A stretch of DNA of 44,892 nt, taken from assembly GCA_016218445.1 (NCBI GenBank), contig JACREC010000101.1, positions 1-44,892 of the forward strand, in the 5' to 3' direction. The position numbers and the translations under genes are program-made. Below, in pieces: positions 25,378 to 32,897 of this stretch (positions are counted from its first letter, which is position 1; every line of letters starts with the position of its first letter). The notes under the pieces were generated by a model. It made no database searches and was not told the DNA's origin. It was given only the letters and a program-made list of their open reading frames with translations. This DNA is from Nitrosomonadales bacterium (GTDB lineage Bacteria > Pseudomonadota > Gammaproteobacteria > Burkholderiales > Gallionellaceae).

Positions 25378-26942
25378 TTTTTGTCGCCGGGCTTGAACTC
25401 ATGCTCCCGCGTATCATCTTCCAGAATGGCTGCTTGCGGCAGTTGCGCGATCCGCGCACGCAGGGCGCTGAGCGCAGCGCGTGCCCGCTCGCCGTCCTGT
25501 ATGCCGGCCCAGCAGCACTCGATGCGCTGCAGCGGTACACGCCGGCGCAAATGCGGTACCCGCTGGCGTGCCAGGCGCAACTTTGTCCAGCGGATACCAA
25601 GCCGGTATTGGCAATCTCCTTCACGGCAACCGGCAATCATCACCCCATTGACACGTGTGTCGCGCAGCACATAGTCGATAAATGCCGGAGGCAGCATGCC
25701 GATGCAGGGAAGCGAGAGCGCCGCCACTTCCTCTGATTGCAACGCGCGCACATCGTAGGCGCAGTCGCAGCCAAACACCATAACGCGCACGTCGCCGCGC
25801 AGTCCTGCCAGCGCATGATCGACATCAACACGCAGCGTCGCCAACGCATGATCCGGCAGTTCGATGCCACTCACCAGTTCATTGCTGCGGAACGGCATCG
25901 AGTAAGGACAGGCACCAGTGCAAATGCCGCAACTCGCGCACAAGTTGGGATCCACCACTGGCTGCAATGCGTACGGCCTGCCGTCCTGGCGCGGGCGCAT
26001 CACGATAGCCGAGTAGGGACAGTCTTCAGCGCAGCGTGAACAACCGTTGCAATTGTCCAGATGCACCTCCGCCACCGCGGGACGCATGCGCGGCTTGAGA
26101 AACCACGGCACCGCAAGCAACAACAGGGTAATCCCGCCAGCCAGCGCCCACACCGCGCCAGGCGACCAGATATAAAGCAGCGGATACGGCGCCAGATAAA
26201 ACCAGTCGAGCCGGATCACTCCGGGTGCCAGCGCCAGATCGGCATGCGCGTGGCTCAACGCCGGCTTGATCAGCGACAGCGCCAGCAGCGCCAGCAGCGT
26301 GCCGACCGCAAGGCGCAGAGGCGGGTTGGTTTCGGCATTGTTCATGCGCTTGGTATGTATCCACATGAACAGCAGCAGTACCAGCGGAATGGTGATGTGG
26401 GCAAACGACAGCAGTGTAAAGAAGCGATCATTGACATCGCCTTGCCCGAGAAAATTGCGTGCCAGCGGCTGGCTGAACAGCGGGAGCCAGTCGAACCACT
26501 CCGCAGTGCCCACGGCAATGAATTGCGCCAGCCTGTCCCACACCATCCAGTAACCGTTGATGCCGCAAATGTAGACCAGCCAGACCAGCAACACCCCGCT
26601 CACCCAGGAAAACCAGCGGAAGCTGTGGAAACGGCCGGTAATAAAATTACGCAGCAGATGCAGCAGCATCGTCACCACGATGCCGTCGGAAGCATAGCGG
26701 TGCAGGCTGCGCATCACGCCGCCGGCGTACCATTGATCATGGGTAAGGCGTTCGACCGACTGGTATGCCTCCTCCACCCCGGTTCTGTAAAAAGCGTAGA
26801 GATAAACTCCGCTTACCACCACGGTCCAGAACAGGAAAAAGGTGATCGCGCCGAGATGGTACCAGGGGTTCAATGCCTGGCCGAACGGCGCATTGAATAC
26901 GTTTTCCAGGCGCAGCAACAGGTTTTGTAGATATTTGCGCAT
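25374..26942 (-). CDS. Cytochrome b - 2x[4Fe-4S] ferredoxin - MvhD fusion protein
   Basis: A 522-residue three-part membrane protein. Residues 1-285 are a b6-type cytochrome: bis-His pairs His81/His95 and His182/His196 bind two b hemes, and RLDWFYLAPY sits where quinol-binding PEWY-like loops occur. Residues 298-345 hold two [4Fe-4S] motifs (Cys298/301/304/308 and Cys335/338/341/345). Residues about 385-480 resemble the MvhD/hydrogenase delta subunit, with GCDC, LPCIGMLPP, GCREGDC and ECC. MvhD normally passes electrons to heterodisulfide-reductase-type enzymes. I infer electron exchange between the quinone pool and cytoplasmic Fe-S carriers. The ATG at 26942 is used rather than TTG at 26951. 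It is last in the minus-strand cluster and paralogous to 28955-30880. Confidence 0.9.
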   Translation of the reverse strand: MRKYLQNLLLRLENVFNAPFGQALNPWYHLGAITFFLFWTVVVSGVYLYAFYRTGVEEAYQSVERLTHDQWYAGGVMRSLHRYASDGIVVTMLLHLLRNFITGRFHSFRWFSWVSGVLLVWLVYICGINGYWMVWDRLAQFIAVGTAEWFDWLPLFSQPLARNFLGQGDVNDRFFTLLSFAHITIPLVLLLFMWIHTKRMNNAETNPPLRLAVGTLLALLALSLIKPALSHAHADLALAPGVIRLDWFYLAPYPLLYIWSPGAVWALAGGITLLLLAVPWFLKPRMRPAVAEVHLDNCNGCSRCAEDCPYSAIVMRPRQDGRPYALQPVVDPNLCASCGICTGACPYSMPFRSNELVSGIELPDHALATLRVDVDHALAGLRGDVRVMVFGCDCAYDVRALQSEEVAALSLPCIGMLPPAFIDYVLRDTRVNGVMIAGCREGDCQYRLGIRWTKLRLARQRVPHLRRRVPLQRIECCWAGIQDGERARAALSALRARIAQLPQAAILEDDTREHEFKPGDKN

Positions 26943-27032
26943 TCTATGCAAACTGCGTTGCTGATAGTAACCAGAGGAGTCGTAGCGAGTGCTACGAAAC
27001 CGAAGGACGCGGCGTAATGGCCGCCTGTGGCG

Positions 27033-28439
27033 CTAACGTGTTTTTCCCCTCATTGCGCGAAACACCACCACCAGAAACATCAGACCACCGATCACGGCGA
27101 TTAAACCGCCTATCCCCATCAATCCCATTCCCGCGACTTGCCCGAAACTGTGTAAATTCTGGTCTGCCCCCGCGACCTTGCGCTGCACGCCATACCCGCC
27201 CGACCACAGCAGCCCGATGATGTGCAGCAATTGCCCGCCGCCGTACACATACGGCTGCCAGCTTGCAAGCTTCAAATCAGGCGCGCGGAATCCCAGCTTG
27301 GGCAGCAGCACAAAAGCCAACCCCATGAAAGCGAGACTCACTGCGCCGCCAGTGCCGTGGTAGTGGGCAGTGATGATGGTGTTGCTGTCCTTGATCATCA
27401 AGCTGATGCCGCCACCCACGGCGAACAATGCCATCGAGCACACCAGGGCAGCGAACAGCGGGCGCGCTACGGGATCCGGATAACCGCGCTTCCACACTGC
27501 AAGCGCCACCGCCAACCCAATCGGCATGGCCGCCAGGCTGCCACCGACTTTCATCATCTTGATGAACATCTCCATGTTGTCGCCGCTATTGGTCTCATAA
27601 AGAGCATAAATCAGCGGCGTAAACAGCACCGGCGCAACCCCGATGGCAAACAGCACCAGCGCTACGCGGGGAGTCAATGGCAGTTGAGCGCCACATTCGG
27701 TTGCCAGCCACAACCACCCCACCAGCATCAGCAGGGTATAGGCGAATTGCATCACATGGCCCCCACCCCAAAACAGCGCCTCATAATAAGGCAGTCCGCG
27801 CACAAAAAACGGAATGGTCGCATAAGCCCAGGAAAAGGCGATGAGCGCCATCGTCGTCGCCACCGCAGCGGTGTACAGGCCGAAACATAACACGCCCCCG
27901 GCCCCGTCAGTGCCAAACCCGGTGAACGGAATTGTAAGCAGCGCACGCAAGGCAAGCAGGCCAATACCGCAACCGAACAGAAACAGCCCGGTGAGAAACA
28001 CCCGGTTTTCCAGCACCGGGATGTAGTTGTTCATGAGCGGCCCGCCGCTGCTGACAAACGGCGAAATTACAACCACCAGCACACCCACCACCGCCAGCAA
28101 CAGCGCTGCCCAGCCAAGCGGCGTCCATCTGGGCGGGGAAGCCGCACCCCACAGCACACCGGCGAAAGCGAAAAACCACAATAGCACCGACAAATCCACG
28201 TGCACCACCAGGGCGCTGCGGAAGAAATCCACCGTGGGAAAAAGTTCAGACACGTAAGGGGTGCGCGCCATCACTACCAGCAGGGCGAATAAACCTGCGC
28301 CCACCAGGGCGGAAAAGCTCAGCCACAACCAACCGGCAGCAAGGCGCTGGCTGGCTTGATGCGGCGTGGGTAATGCATACACACCGCCAACATCCTGCGG
28401 CGCATCGTAAGGAAATTTCGCTTCCACGGAAACAGTCAT
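27033..28439 (-). CDS. Divergent heme-copper oxidase subunit I with altered CuB site
   Basis: A 468-residue protein with about 12 membrane helices. Family evidence: His80 in VVHVDLSV (helix II, low-spin heme), His228 in GGGHVMQF (helix VI), and His359/His361 in ITAHYHGTG (helix X, both hemes). About 60 residues after His228, where the two CuB histidines should stand, the sequence is SGDNMEMF, giving Asp287-Asn288. The helix VI tyrosine is also absent (Phe232, with Gln231). It therefore cannot form a normal copper site or be an ordinary O2 reductase. gNOR-type NO reductases, reported to have an Asp among these ligands, are the nearest precedent I recall. AGGAC precedes the ATG; the upstream gene ends 6 bp before. 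Confidence 0.85.
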   Translation of the reverse strand: MTVSVEAKFPYDAPQDVGGVYALPTPHQASQRLAAGWLWLSFSALVGAGLFALLVVMARTPYVSELFPTVDFFRSALVVHVDLSVLLWFFAFAGVLWGAASPPRWTPLGWAALLLAVVGVLVVVISPFVSSGGPLMNNYIPVLENRVFLTGLFLFGCGIGLLALRALLTIPFTGFGTDGAGGVLCFGLYTAAVATTMALIAFSWAYATIPFFVRGLPYYEALFWGGGHVMQFAYTLLMLVGWLWLATECGAQLPLTPRVALVLFAIGVAPVLFTPLIYALYETNSGDNMEMFIKMMKVGGSLAAMPIGLAVALAVWKRGYPDPVARPLFAALVCSMALFAVGGGISLMIKDSNTIITAHYHGTGGAVSLAFMGLAFVLLPKLGFRAPDLKLASWQPYVYGGGQLLHIIGLLWSGGYGVQRKVAGADQNLHSFGQVAGMGLMGIGGLIAVIGGLMFLVVVFRAMRGKTR

Positions 28440-28445
28440 GTTGTC

Positions 28446-28958
28446 CTAATTCTTGAATATAAAACCGGGGGCGCCGGGAACGTCTGCCTTGAAATCAATC
28501 ACCATTACCCTGCCGGCGGCAAGAGTAATGTTTTCCTCGCGCACAAAGCTGAAATCGCCTTCTTCCTTATCCTTCAGGCGCGCCGTAAAACGATGGGTGC
28601 CTGCAGGCACCAGCAGACGGCGATATATTGAAGCCGCACCGTCATGCGACAGGCCGGGCGGATGCAGCACGACATGGTACAACTGTTTGCCGTCCATCTC
28701 CAACTCCACCACCACGTCGGAGCGCTCGCGCGGGCAGTCCTTGCGGATCCGCATATTCGGTGCCAGCTTGGCCAGCTCCGCATCGGTGCGCTCGTGGCAC
28801 GGCTTTTTGCGCTGGGCAGCATGGTTGAAGCTCAGCTTGACCAGCGCAGAATCTGCCGGCAAGTGCGTGTACTCGGGTGAAGTGGAGAAATATCCCAAGA
28901 CCACGGCAAACAGGGCGTAGGCTAATCCCTGCCCCAGATATTTCAGCAGATGGCTCAT
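28446..28958 (-). CDS. Single-helix periplasmic protein of the cytochrome b/oxidase cluster
   Basis: A 170-residue protein with no family I recognise. An N-terminal membrane helix (about residues 8-25) is followed by a beta-rich periplasmic domain. That domain has two cysteines in similar settings (KKPCHERTD, about residue 54, and RKDCPRERS, about 75) that may form a disulfide. The end is also beta-rich (AGRVMVIDFKADVPGAPGF). The topology matches a heme-copper subunit II without CuA ligands. Its ATG overlaps the stop of the upstream fusion gene (ATGA), and it ends 6 bp before the divergent subunit I gene, so the three are translationally linked. A structural partner of that subunit I is the best inference. 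Confidence 0.75.
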   Translation of the reverse strand: MSHLLKYLGQGLAYALFAVVLGYFSTSPEYTHLPADSALVKLSFNHAAQRKKPCHERTDAELAKLAPNMRIRKDCPRERSDVVVELEMDGKQLYHVVLHPPGLSHDGAASIYRRLLVPAGTHRFTARLKDKEEGDFSFVREENITLAAGRVMVIDFKADVPGAPGFIFKN

Positions 28959-30880
28959 GGTTGCACCTCCGCGGCGGGTTGCGCTGTTTTATGCGCAGAC
29001 AACAGGAAGGCATCCGAGAAACACGCATTCTCCGGCAAACCCTGCGCAATAAATGCCGGACGCGCCGCCTGCACCATTTGCAACGAGCCGCAGGAGTAAA
29101 TCTGGTAACCGCTCAAATCAGGAAAGTCCTGCAAAATGGCCTCGTGTACCAAACCGGTGCGCCCCTGCCAGTTATCCTCCGGCGCCGCCTCGGACAGCAC
29201 CGGGATAAAGGTAAAATTCTCGTGCTCGCGTTGCCAGCGCTCCGGCAAATCGGCCATGTACAAATCCTTGCGCATCCTCACCCCCCAGTACAACAGCATA
29301 CGGCGCTTGGAGCCGGTGTAAAAAGCGTGATCCAGCATGCTTTTCACCGGTGCAAAGCCGGTGGCGCCGGCCACAAAAATTATCGGCTTGTCACTTTCCT
29401 TGTTCAGGAAGAAGGTGCCAAGCGGGCCTTCAAAACTCAGTTCATCACCTTCTTTCATTTGCGTGAACACATGGGTGGTGAATCGTCCGCCCGGAATAAG
29501 GCGGATGTGCAATTGAATAAACTCGTCATCATACGGTGCGTTGGCGAAGGAAAAACTTCTGCGCGCGCCATCCTCCAGCAGGATATCGAGATATTGGCCG
29601 GCAAAAAATTGCAGTTTCTTGCCCTGCGGCAATTTCAAATACAGCACCATCACATCCGGTGCCACGCGTTCCATCTTGTGCACGCGACATCGCATGTTCT
29701 TGACCGGTACCTGTTTCAGTGTTTCATTTTCGTAATACTCGATTTCCAGATCGGACAACGGCGTTGCACAGCAAAACAGGGCCTTGCCTGCCTGCTTGTC
29801 CTGCTCACTCAAGGCGTCGCCCTGATACACGCCATAATCCACGGCACCATGCAGAATGGTGCCCTTGCAATTTCCGCAGGCGCCATCGCGGCACGTGTAT
29901 GGCAGCCGGACATCCTGGCGCAACGCCGCCTCCAATACGGTCTCACCCGATTTGGCGGTAAAGGCGCGCATGCTCGGTGCGGTGGTGATCTGGAAACCTT
30001 CCTTCATGCGTTTGGTGCGTGCCAGCAACGGCAGCAGCAGGAGAAAGGCCAGGAAGCCACCGACCAGCGCCCACATCTGACCCGGCGACCAGGCATACAT
30101 CAACGGATAGATGGCCAGGAAAAACCAGTCCAGCCTGATTTGCGTGGCAACCGTGCTTAGGTCAGCCTGACCTCCCTGGCTCAACGCCGGTTTAACCAGG
30201 GCCAGCACCAGCAGCGTAAGCCCTAACCCAACCGCAAGCTGCCTGGAAGGCTGGGTTCTGGCTCTACTCACCCGTTGGGTGTGAACCATGATGAAAATCA
30301 GCATCCCAAGCGGGATGCCCAAATGCATGAAAGACAGCAGCGAAAAGAAACGGTCATTGATGCTGTCCGGGGTCAGGAAATTGCGCACCAATGGGGAGAC
30401 GAAAACCGGCAGCCAGTCCAGGAATTCCGTGCTGGCCACGGCAACGAATTGTGCAAGCTTGTCCCACACCAGCCAGTAACCGTTGATGCCGGAAATAATT
30501 AGCAACAGCAGAAGCACAATGCCGGTAATCCAGGAAAAAGTGCGGAATCCGCTCAAGCGGTTCATCACAAAATTGCGCGCCATGTGCACCAGCACCACAA
30601 TCACCATGCCATCCGAAGCATAACGGTGCAGGCTGCGCATGATGCCGCCCAGATACCATTGTTCGTGGGTGATTTTCTCGACCGAGGAATACGCCTCGCT
30701 TACTCCGGTGCGATAAAAAGCGTAAAGATAAAATCCGCTTCCCAATACCACCCAAAACAGGAAAAACGCAATGGCGCCAAGCTGGTACAGCGGATTCAAC
30801 TCTGCACTGAATATGGCATTAAACCTTTTTTCCACCCGCAGCAACAGGTTCTGCCCTAGGCGTTGTATCAACTTGATCAT
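28955..30880 (-). CDS. Cytochrome b - [2Fe-2S] ferredoxin - FAD/NAD(P)H reductase fusion protein
   Basis: A 641-residue three-part protein. Residues 1-290 are a b6-type cytochrome with bis-His pairs His85/His99 and His186/His200, clearly paralogous to the N-terminus of 25374-26942. Residues 300-385 are a plant-type [2Fe-2S] ferredoxin (Cys330, 335, 338, 370). Residues 393-625 are a ferredoxin-NADP reductase-like module, with FAD motif RSFSFANAP (about 441) and NAD(P) motif VAGATGFAPVKSM (about 503), plus YSCGSLQMV near 603. I infer electron transfer between NAD(P)H and the quinone pool or the neighbouring heme-copper subunit, in either direction. GAGG precedes the ATG. The 200-bp leader holds an NsrR-like palindrome. 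Confidence 0.92.
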   Translation of the reverse strand: MIKLIQRLGQNLLLRVEKRFNAIFSAELNPLYQLGAIAFFLFWVVLGSGFYLYAFYRTGVSEAYSSVEKITHEQWYLGGIMRSLHRYASDGMVIVVLVHMARNFVMNRLSGFRTFSWITGIVLLLLLIISGINGYWLVWDKLAQFVAVASTEFLDWLPVFVSPLVRNFLTPDSINDRFFSLLSFMHLGIPLGMLIFIMVHTQRVSRARTQPSRQLAVGLGLTLLVLALVKPALSQGGQADLSTVATQIRLDWFFLAIYPLMYAWSPGQMWALVGGFLAFLLLLPLLARTKRMKEGFQITTAPSMRAFTAKSGETVLEAALRQDVRLPYTCRDGACGNCKGTILHGAVDYGVYQGDALSEQDKQAGKALFCCATPLSDLEIEYYENETLKQVPVKNMRCRVHKMERVAPDVMVLYLKLPQGKKLQFFAGQYLDILLEDGARRSFSFANAPYDDEFIQLHIRLIPGGRFTTHVFTQMKEGDELSFEGPLGTFFLNKESDKPIIFVAGATGFAPVKSMLDHAFYTGSKRRMLLYWGVRMRKDLYMADLPERWQREHENFTFIPVLSEAAPEDNWQGRTGLVHEAILQDFPDLSGYQIYSCGSLQMVQAARPAFIAQGLPENACFSDAFLLSAHKTAQPAAEVQP

Positions 30881-30911
30881 GACCGCCTCATATCAATCAT
30901 TTTTATTTTAT

Positions 30912-30938
30912 AAATGATGTATTATGAATATATCATTT
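30912..30938. promoter_or_regulatory. NsrR-like palindrome upstream of the cytochrome b-reductase operon
   Basis: A 27-bp palindrome centred on 30925 has 11 of 13 base pairs matched. Aligned by eye to the NsrR consensus (11-1-11, half-site AAGATGYATTT), the 23-mer 30914-30936 agrees at about 17 of 22 positions. It lies 32-58 bp upstream of the fusion gene start, where a repressor would block the promoter. The same 200-bp gap also contains TGATC-AGAGC-GATCA (31010-31024). No nsrR gene is in the window. Confidence 0.6.
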
Positions 30939-31082
30939 GCCATTATGACAGTTGGCCTGCGTAGTTGCAATTTTTTGTTTGACTATCCTACGAGTACAAA
31001 CAGTGACATTGATCAGAGCGATCATGATTGCACAACTGCATGAACTCAGAGCCGAGCACAGAATGGCCAGGGTGGTTTTATT

Positions 31083-31916
31083 TCAAACGGCCTCGCTGGC
31101 ATTGGGAGGTTTGCGGCGCAGGACGCGGCGCCACTCACGGATCAGCCATGCCGCAAGGGCATAAATCATCACCACACTGATGAACATGCTGACAAAGAAC
31201 GAATAATCGGTGGTATAGGCTCCTGTTTTAGGATCGTAAACAGTACAGAACAAGCGGATGCGGTTGCTCAAGCCTTCCCAACCGGGATATTGGGTTTGCA
31301 CATTGCCAACCAGTTTTTTTAACGGCTCGCCCATCTGAGGCAGCTCGAAGTTGTCGCCATATACCTGGCGATAAACCTTGCCCTCCTGGTCAATCAAGGT
31401 GAGTTGGGAAATATGATCGAAACCTGTGACCGAGTAGGCGTAACTGAATCCCAGATCACGCGTAAAGTTTTGCATCGTTACCGCATCTGCACTCAAAAAT
31501 TCCCAGTGCGGCAACTTGATGTTTTGCCGTGAAGCAAAATCGCGCATCGCCAGAGGTGTATCCCAGGGTGCATTGAAGCCGACAGTCAACACTTGGAAGC
31601 TGTCGGCACCGAGAGCGTCCTGCATATATTTGACCGCCTTGGCAAGAAATCGCGTGGTGACGGGACAGACTTCCGAGCAGCCGGTGTAAATAAAGCTCAC
31701 CAGCAAGGGTTTGCCGCGATAACTGGCAAGCCTGACCGGCTGACCGCTACGGTCAAGCAAAGTGTAGTCGCCCACACGCTGGCCGACCACACTTTGGCTG
31801 AATTGCAATGCGGGTTTTTGATCGAATTTGACAGGTGCTGCGGGTTGAACGTTTCCCTCTGAGGCAAACGCCACTCCGGCTATCCCCAGCAGGCCCAACA
31901 TCAACAATAGGCGCAT
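31083..31916 (-). CDS. SCO1/SenC-family copper chaperone with C-terminal membrane helix
   Basis: A 277-residue exported thioredoxin-fold protein that delivers copper to the CuA site of heme-copper enzymes or reduces its cysteines. The N-terminal signal/anchor (RLLLMLGLLGIAGVAFA) is followed by the SCO domain with TGCSEVCPVT (CxxxC, about residue 84) and the distal His in TGFDHISQLTLID. A C-terminal extension of about 70 residues (RLFCTVYDPKTGAYTTDYSFF and a membrane helix) is absent from minimal SCO proteins. The start at 31916 lies 8 bp after the ctaB stop. It is the last gene before the cytochrome b-reductase promoter. Confidence 0.92.
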   Translation of the reverse strand: MRLLLMLGLLGIAGVAFASEGNVQPAAPVKFDQKPALQFSQSVVGQRVGDYTLLDRSGQPVRLASYRGKPLLVSFIYTGCSEVCPVTTRFLAKAVKYMQDALGADSFQVLTVGFNAPWDTPLAMRDFASRQNIKLPHWEFLSADAVTMQNFTRDLGFSYAYSVTGFDHISQLTLIDQEGKVYRQVYGDNFELPQMGEPLKKLVGNVQTQYPGWEGLSNRIRLFCTVYDPKTGAYTTDYSFFVSMFISVVMIYALAAWLIREWRRVLRRKPPNASEAV

Positions 31917-31924
31917 CGACAAAG

Positions 31925-32782
31925 TTACAAAGACGCGTCTATCATCGCTGCGGTCAGCAATAGACTCAATTGCAGGAGTGAAGCGTGGAAGCATGACATC
32001 GCTGTTGCACGGTTGGGCGCACGCACCAACTGTACGCTTTTCACCAGAAAATACGCACCACCGCTCGCCGCACCGATGAAATAAATCCAGCCCATGCCGT
32101 AGAACACCGGCATCAGCGAAGTCGCCACCAGCAGCACGGTGCTGCCGAAAATAATGCGTGCAGCGCGTTGGTCACCCACCACCACCGGCAACATGGGCAC
32201 CTTTGCCGCATCGTAATCCTTGTGATAGGCGATCGCCAGGCTCCAGAAATGCGGCGGTGTCCACAAAAACAATATTCCTGCCAGAATCAACGCTTGCGAG
32301 CTTGGTTGCGGATTGACTGCAGCAGCTCCGGCCAGCACCGCGAAACTGCCGGCCAGTCCGCCGATCACGATATTCATCCAGGTGCGGCGCTTCAGCCACA
32401 CCGTGTAAACCACAGCATAGAAAAACGCCCCCAAAAACACGAACAGGGCTGAAACGGAATTGAGCGCCACCGCCGCCGCCGATACCGACCCTGCCAGCAG
32501 GGAAAGAATCACGCACAGCCAGAACGGGCCGTGCTGAAGCGTGCCGGTGACAAAGGGGCGCTTGCTGGTGCGCGCCATGCGCACGTCAATGTCCCGCTCA
32601 ACGTATTGATTGAATGCGCCCGCGCTTGCGGAGGAGATCAACACCGCCAGCCCCAGCAGTGCAATTTTCCAGCCAGCCAGCGAACCCGGCGTTACCGCCA
32701 CACCAGCCAGTGCAGTGAAGCTGATGACGATACCGATTCTCAGCTTGAACAAATCGGCAACTTGTTTAATAGCTGTTCCCAT
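31925..32782 (-). CDS. ctaB: Protoheme IX farnesyltransferase (heme O synthase)
   Basis: A 285-residue UbiA-family membrane enzyme that adds farnesyl to heme B to give heme O, the substrate of CtaA. Nine helices are predicted. The prenyl-diphosphate/Mg motif is NQYVERDIDVRMARTSKRP (about residues 58-76), and the second Asp-rich region is FLWTPPHFWSLAIAYHKDYDAAKVPMLP. GAGG precedes the ATG at 32782; TTG at 32788 is an alternative. It follows the subunit I gene after a 110-bp gap with a hairpin. With ctaA in the window, a complete heme A route from protoheme is encoded. Confidence 0.95.
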   Translation of the reverse strand: MGTAIKQVADLFKLRIGIVISFTALAGVAVTPGSLAGWKIALLGLAVLISSASAGAFNQYVERDIDVRMARTSKRPFVTGTLQHGPFWLCVILSLLAGSVSAAAVALNSVSALFVFLGAFFYAVVYTVWLKRRTWMNIVIGGLAGSFAVLAGAAAVNPQPSSQALILAGILFLWTPPHFWSLAIAYHKDYDAAKVPMLPVVVGDQRAARIIFGSTVLLVATSLMPVFYGMGWIYFIGAASGGAYFLVKSVQLVRAPNRATAMSCFHASLLQLSLLLTAAMIDASL

Positions 32783-32835
32783 ATACAAACCTCAAGTGGT
32801 TGGGCGTGAAATATCCACACCTTGTGCCTTCAACT

Positions 32836-32872
32836 CCAAAACGGCGGGAGAAGAAACCTCCCACCGTTTTGG
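32836..32872 (-). terminator. Hairpin between heme-copper subunit I gene and ctaB
   Basis: CCAAAACGG-CGGGAG (32836-32850) pairs with CTCCCA-CCGTTTTGG (32857-32872) around a 6-7 nt loop. No clear T-run follows on the minus strand, so it is more likely a partial terminator or 3' stabiliser that keeps structural-gene mRNA above assembly-gene mRNA. Confidence 0.55.
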
Positions 32873-32897
32873 CACGTCTTAGGTCAACTTGCGCCCA

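Noticed and set aside
26061-26930. 289-residue open frame on the plus strand
   Set aside because: Antisense to the cytochrome b-MvhD fusion; rich in Gln/His/Arg without any motif.
27033-28439. Annotation as cbb3 oxidase subunit I
   Set aside because: The HH pair for CuB and the cbb3 helix VII tyrosine context are both absent, and no ccoO or ccoP gene is nearby.
28877-30160. 427-residue open frame on the plus strand
   Set aside because: It is antisense to the cytochrome b-ferredoxin-reductase gene, has no recognisable domain and is His/Gln/Arg rich like other shadows of GC-rich genes.
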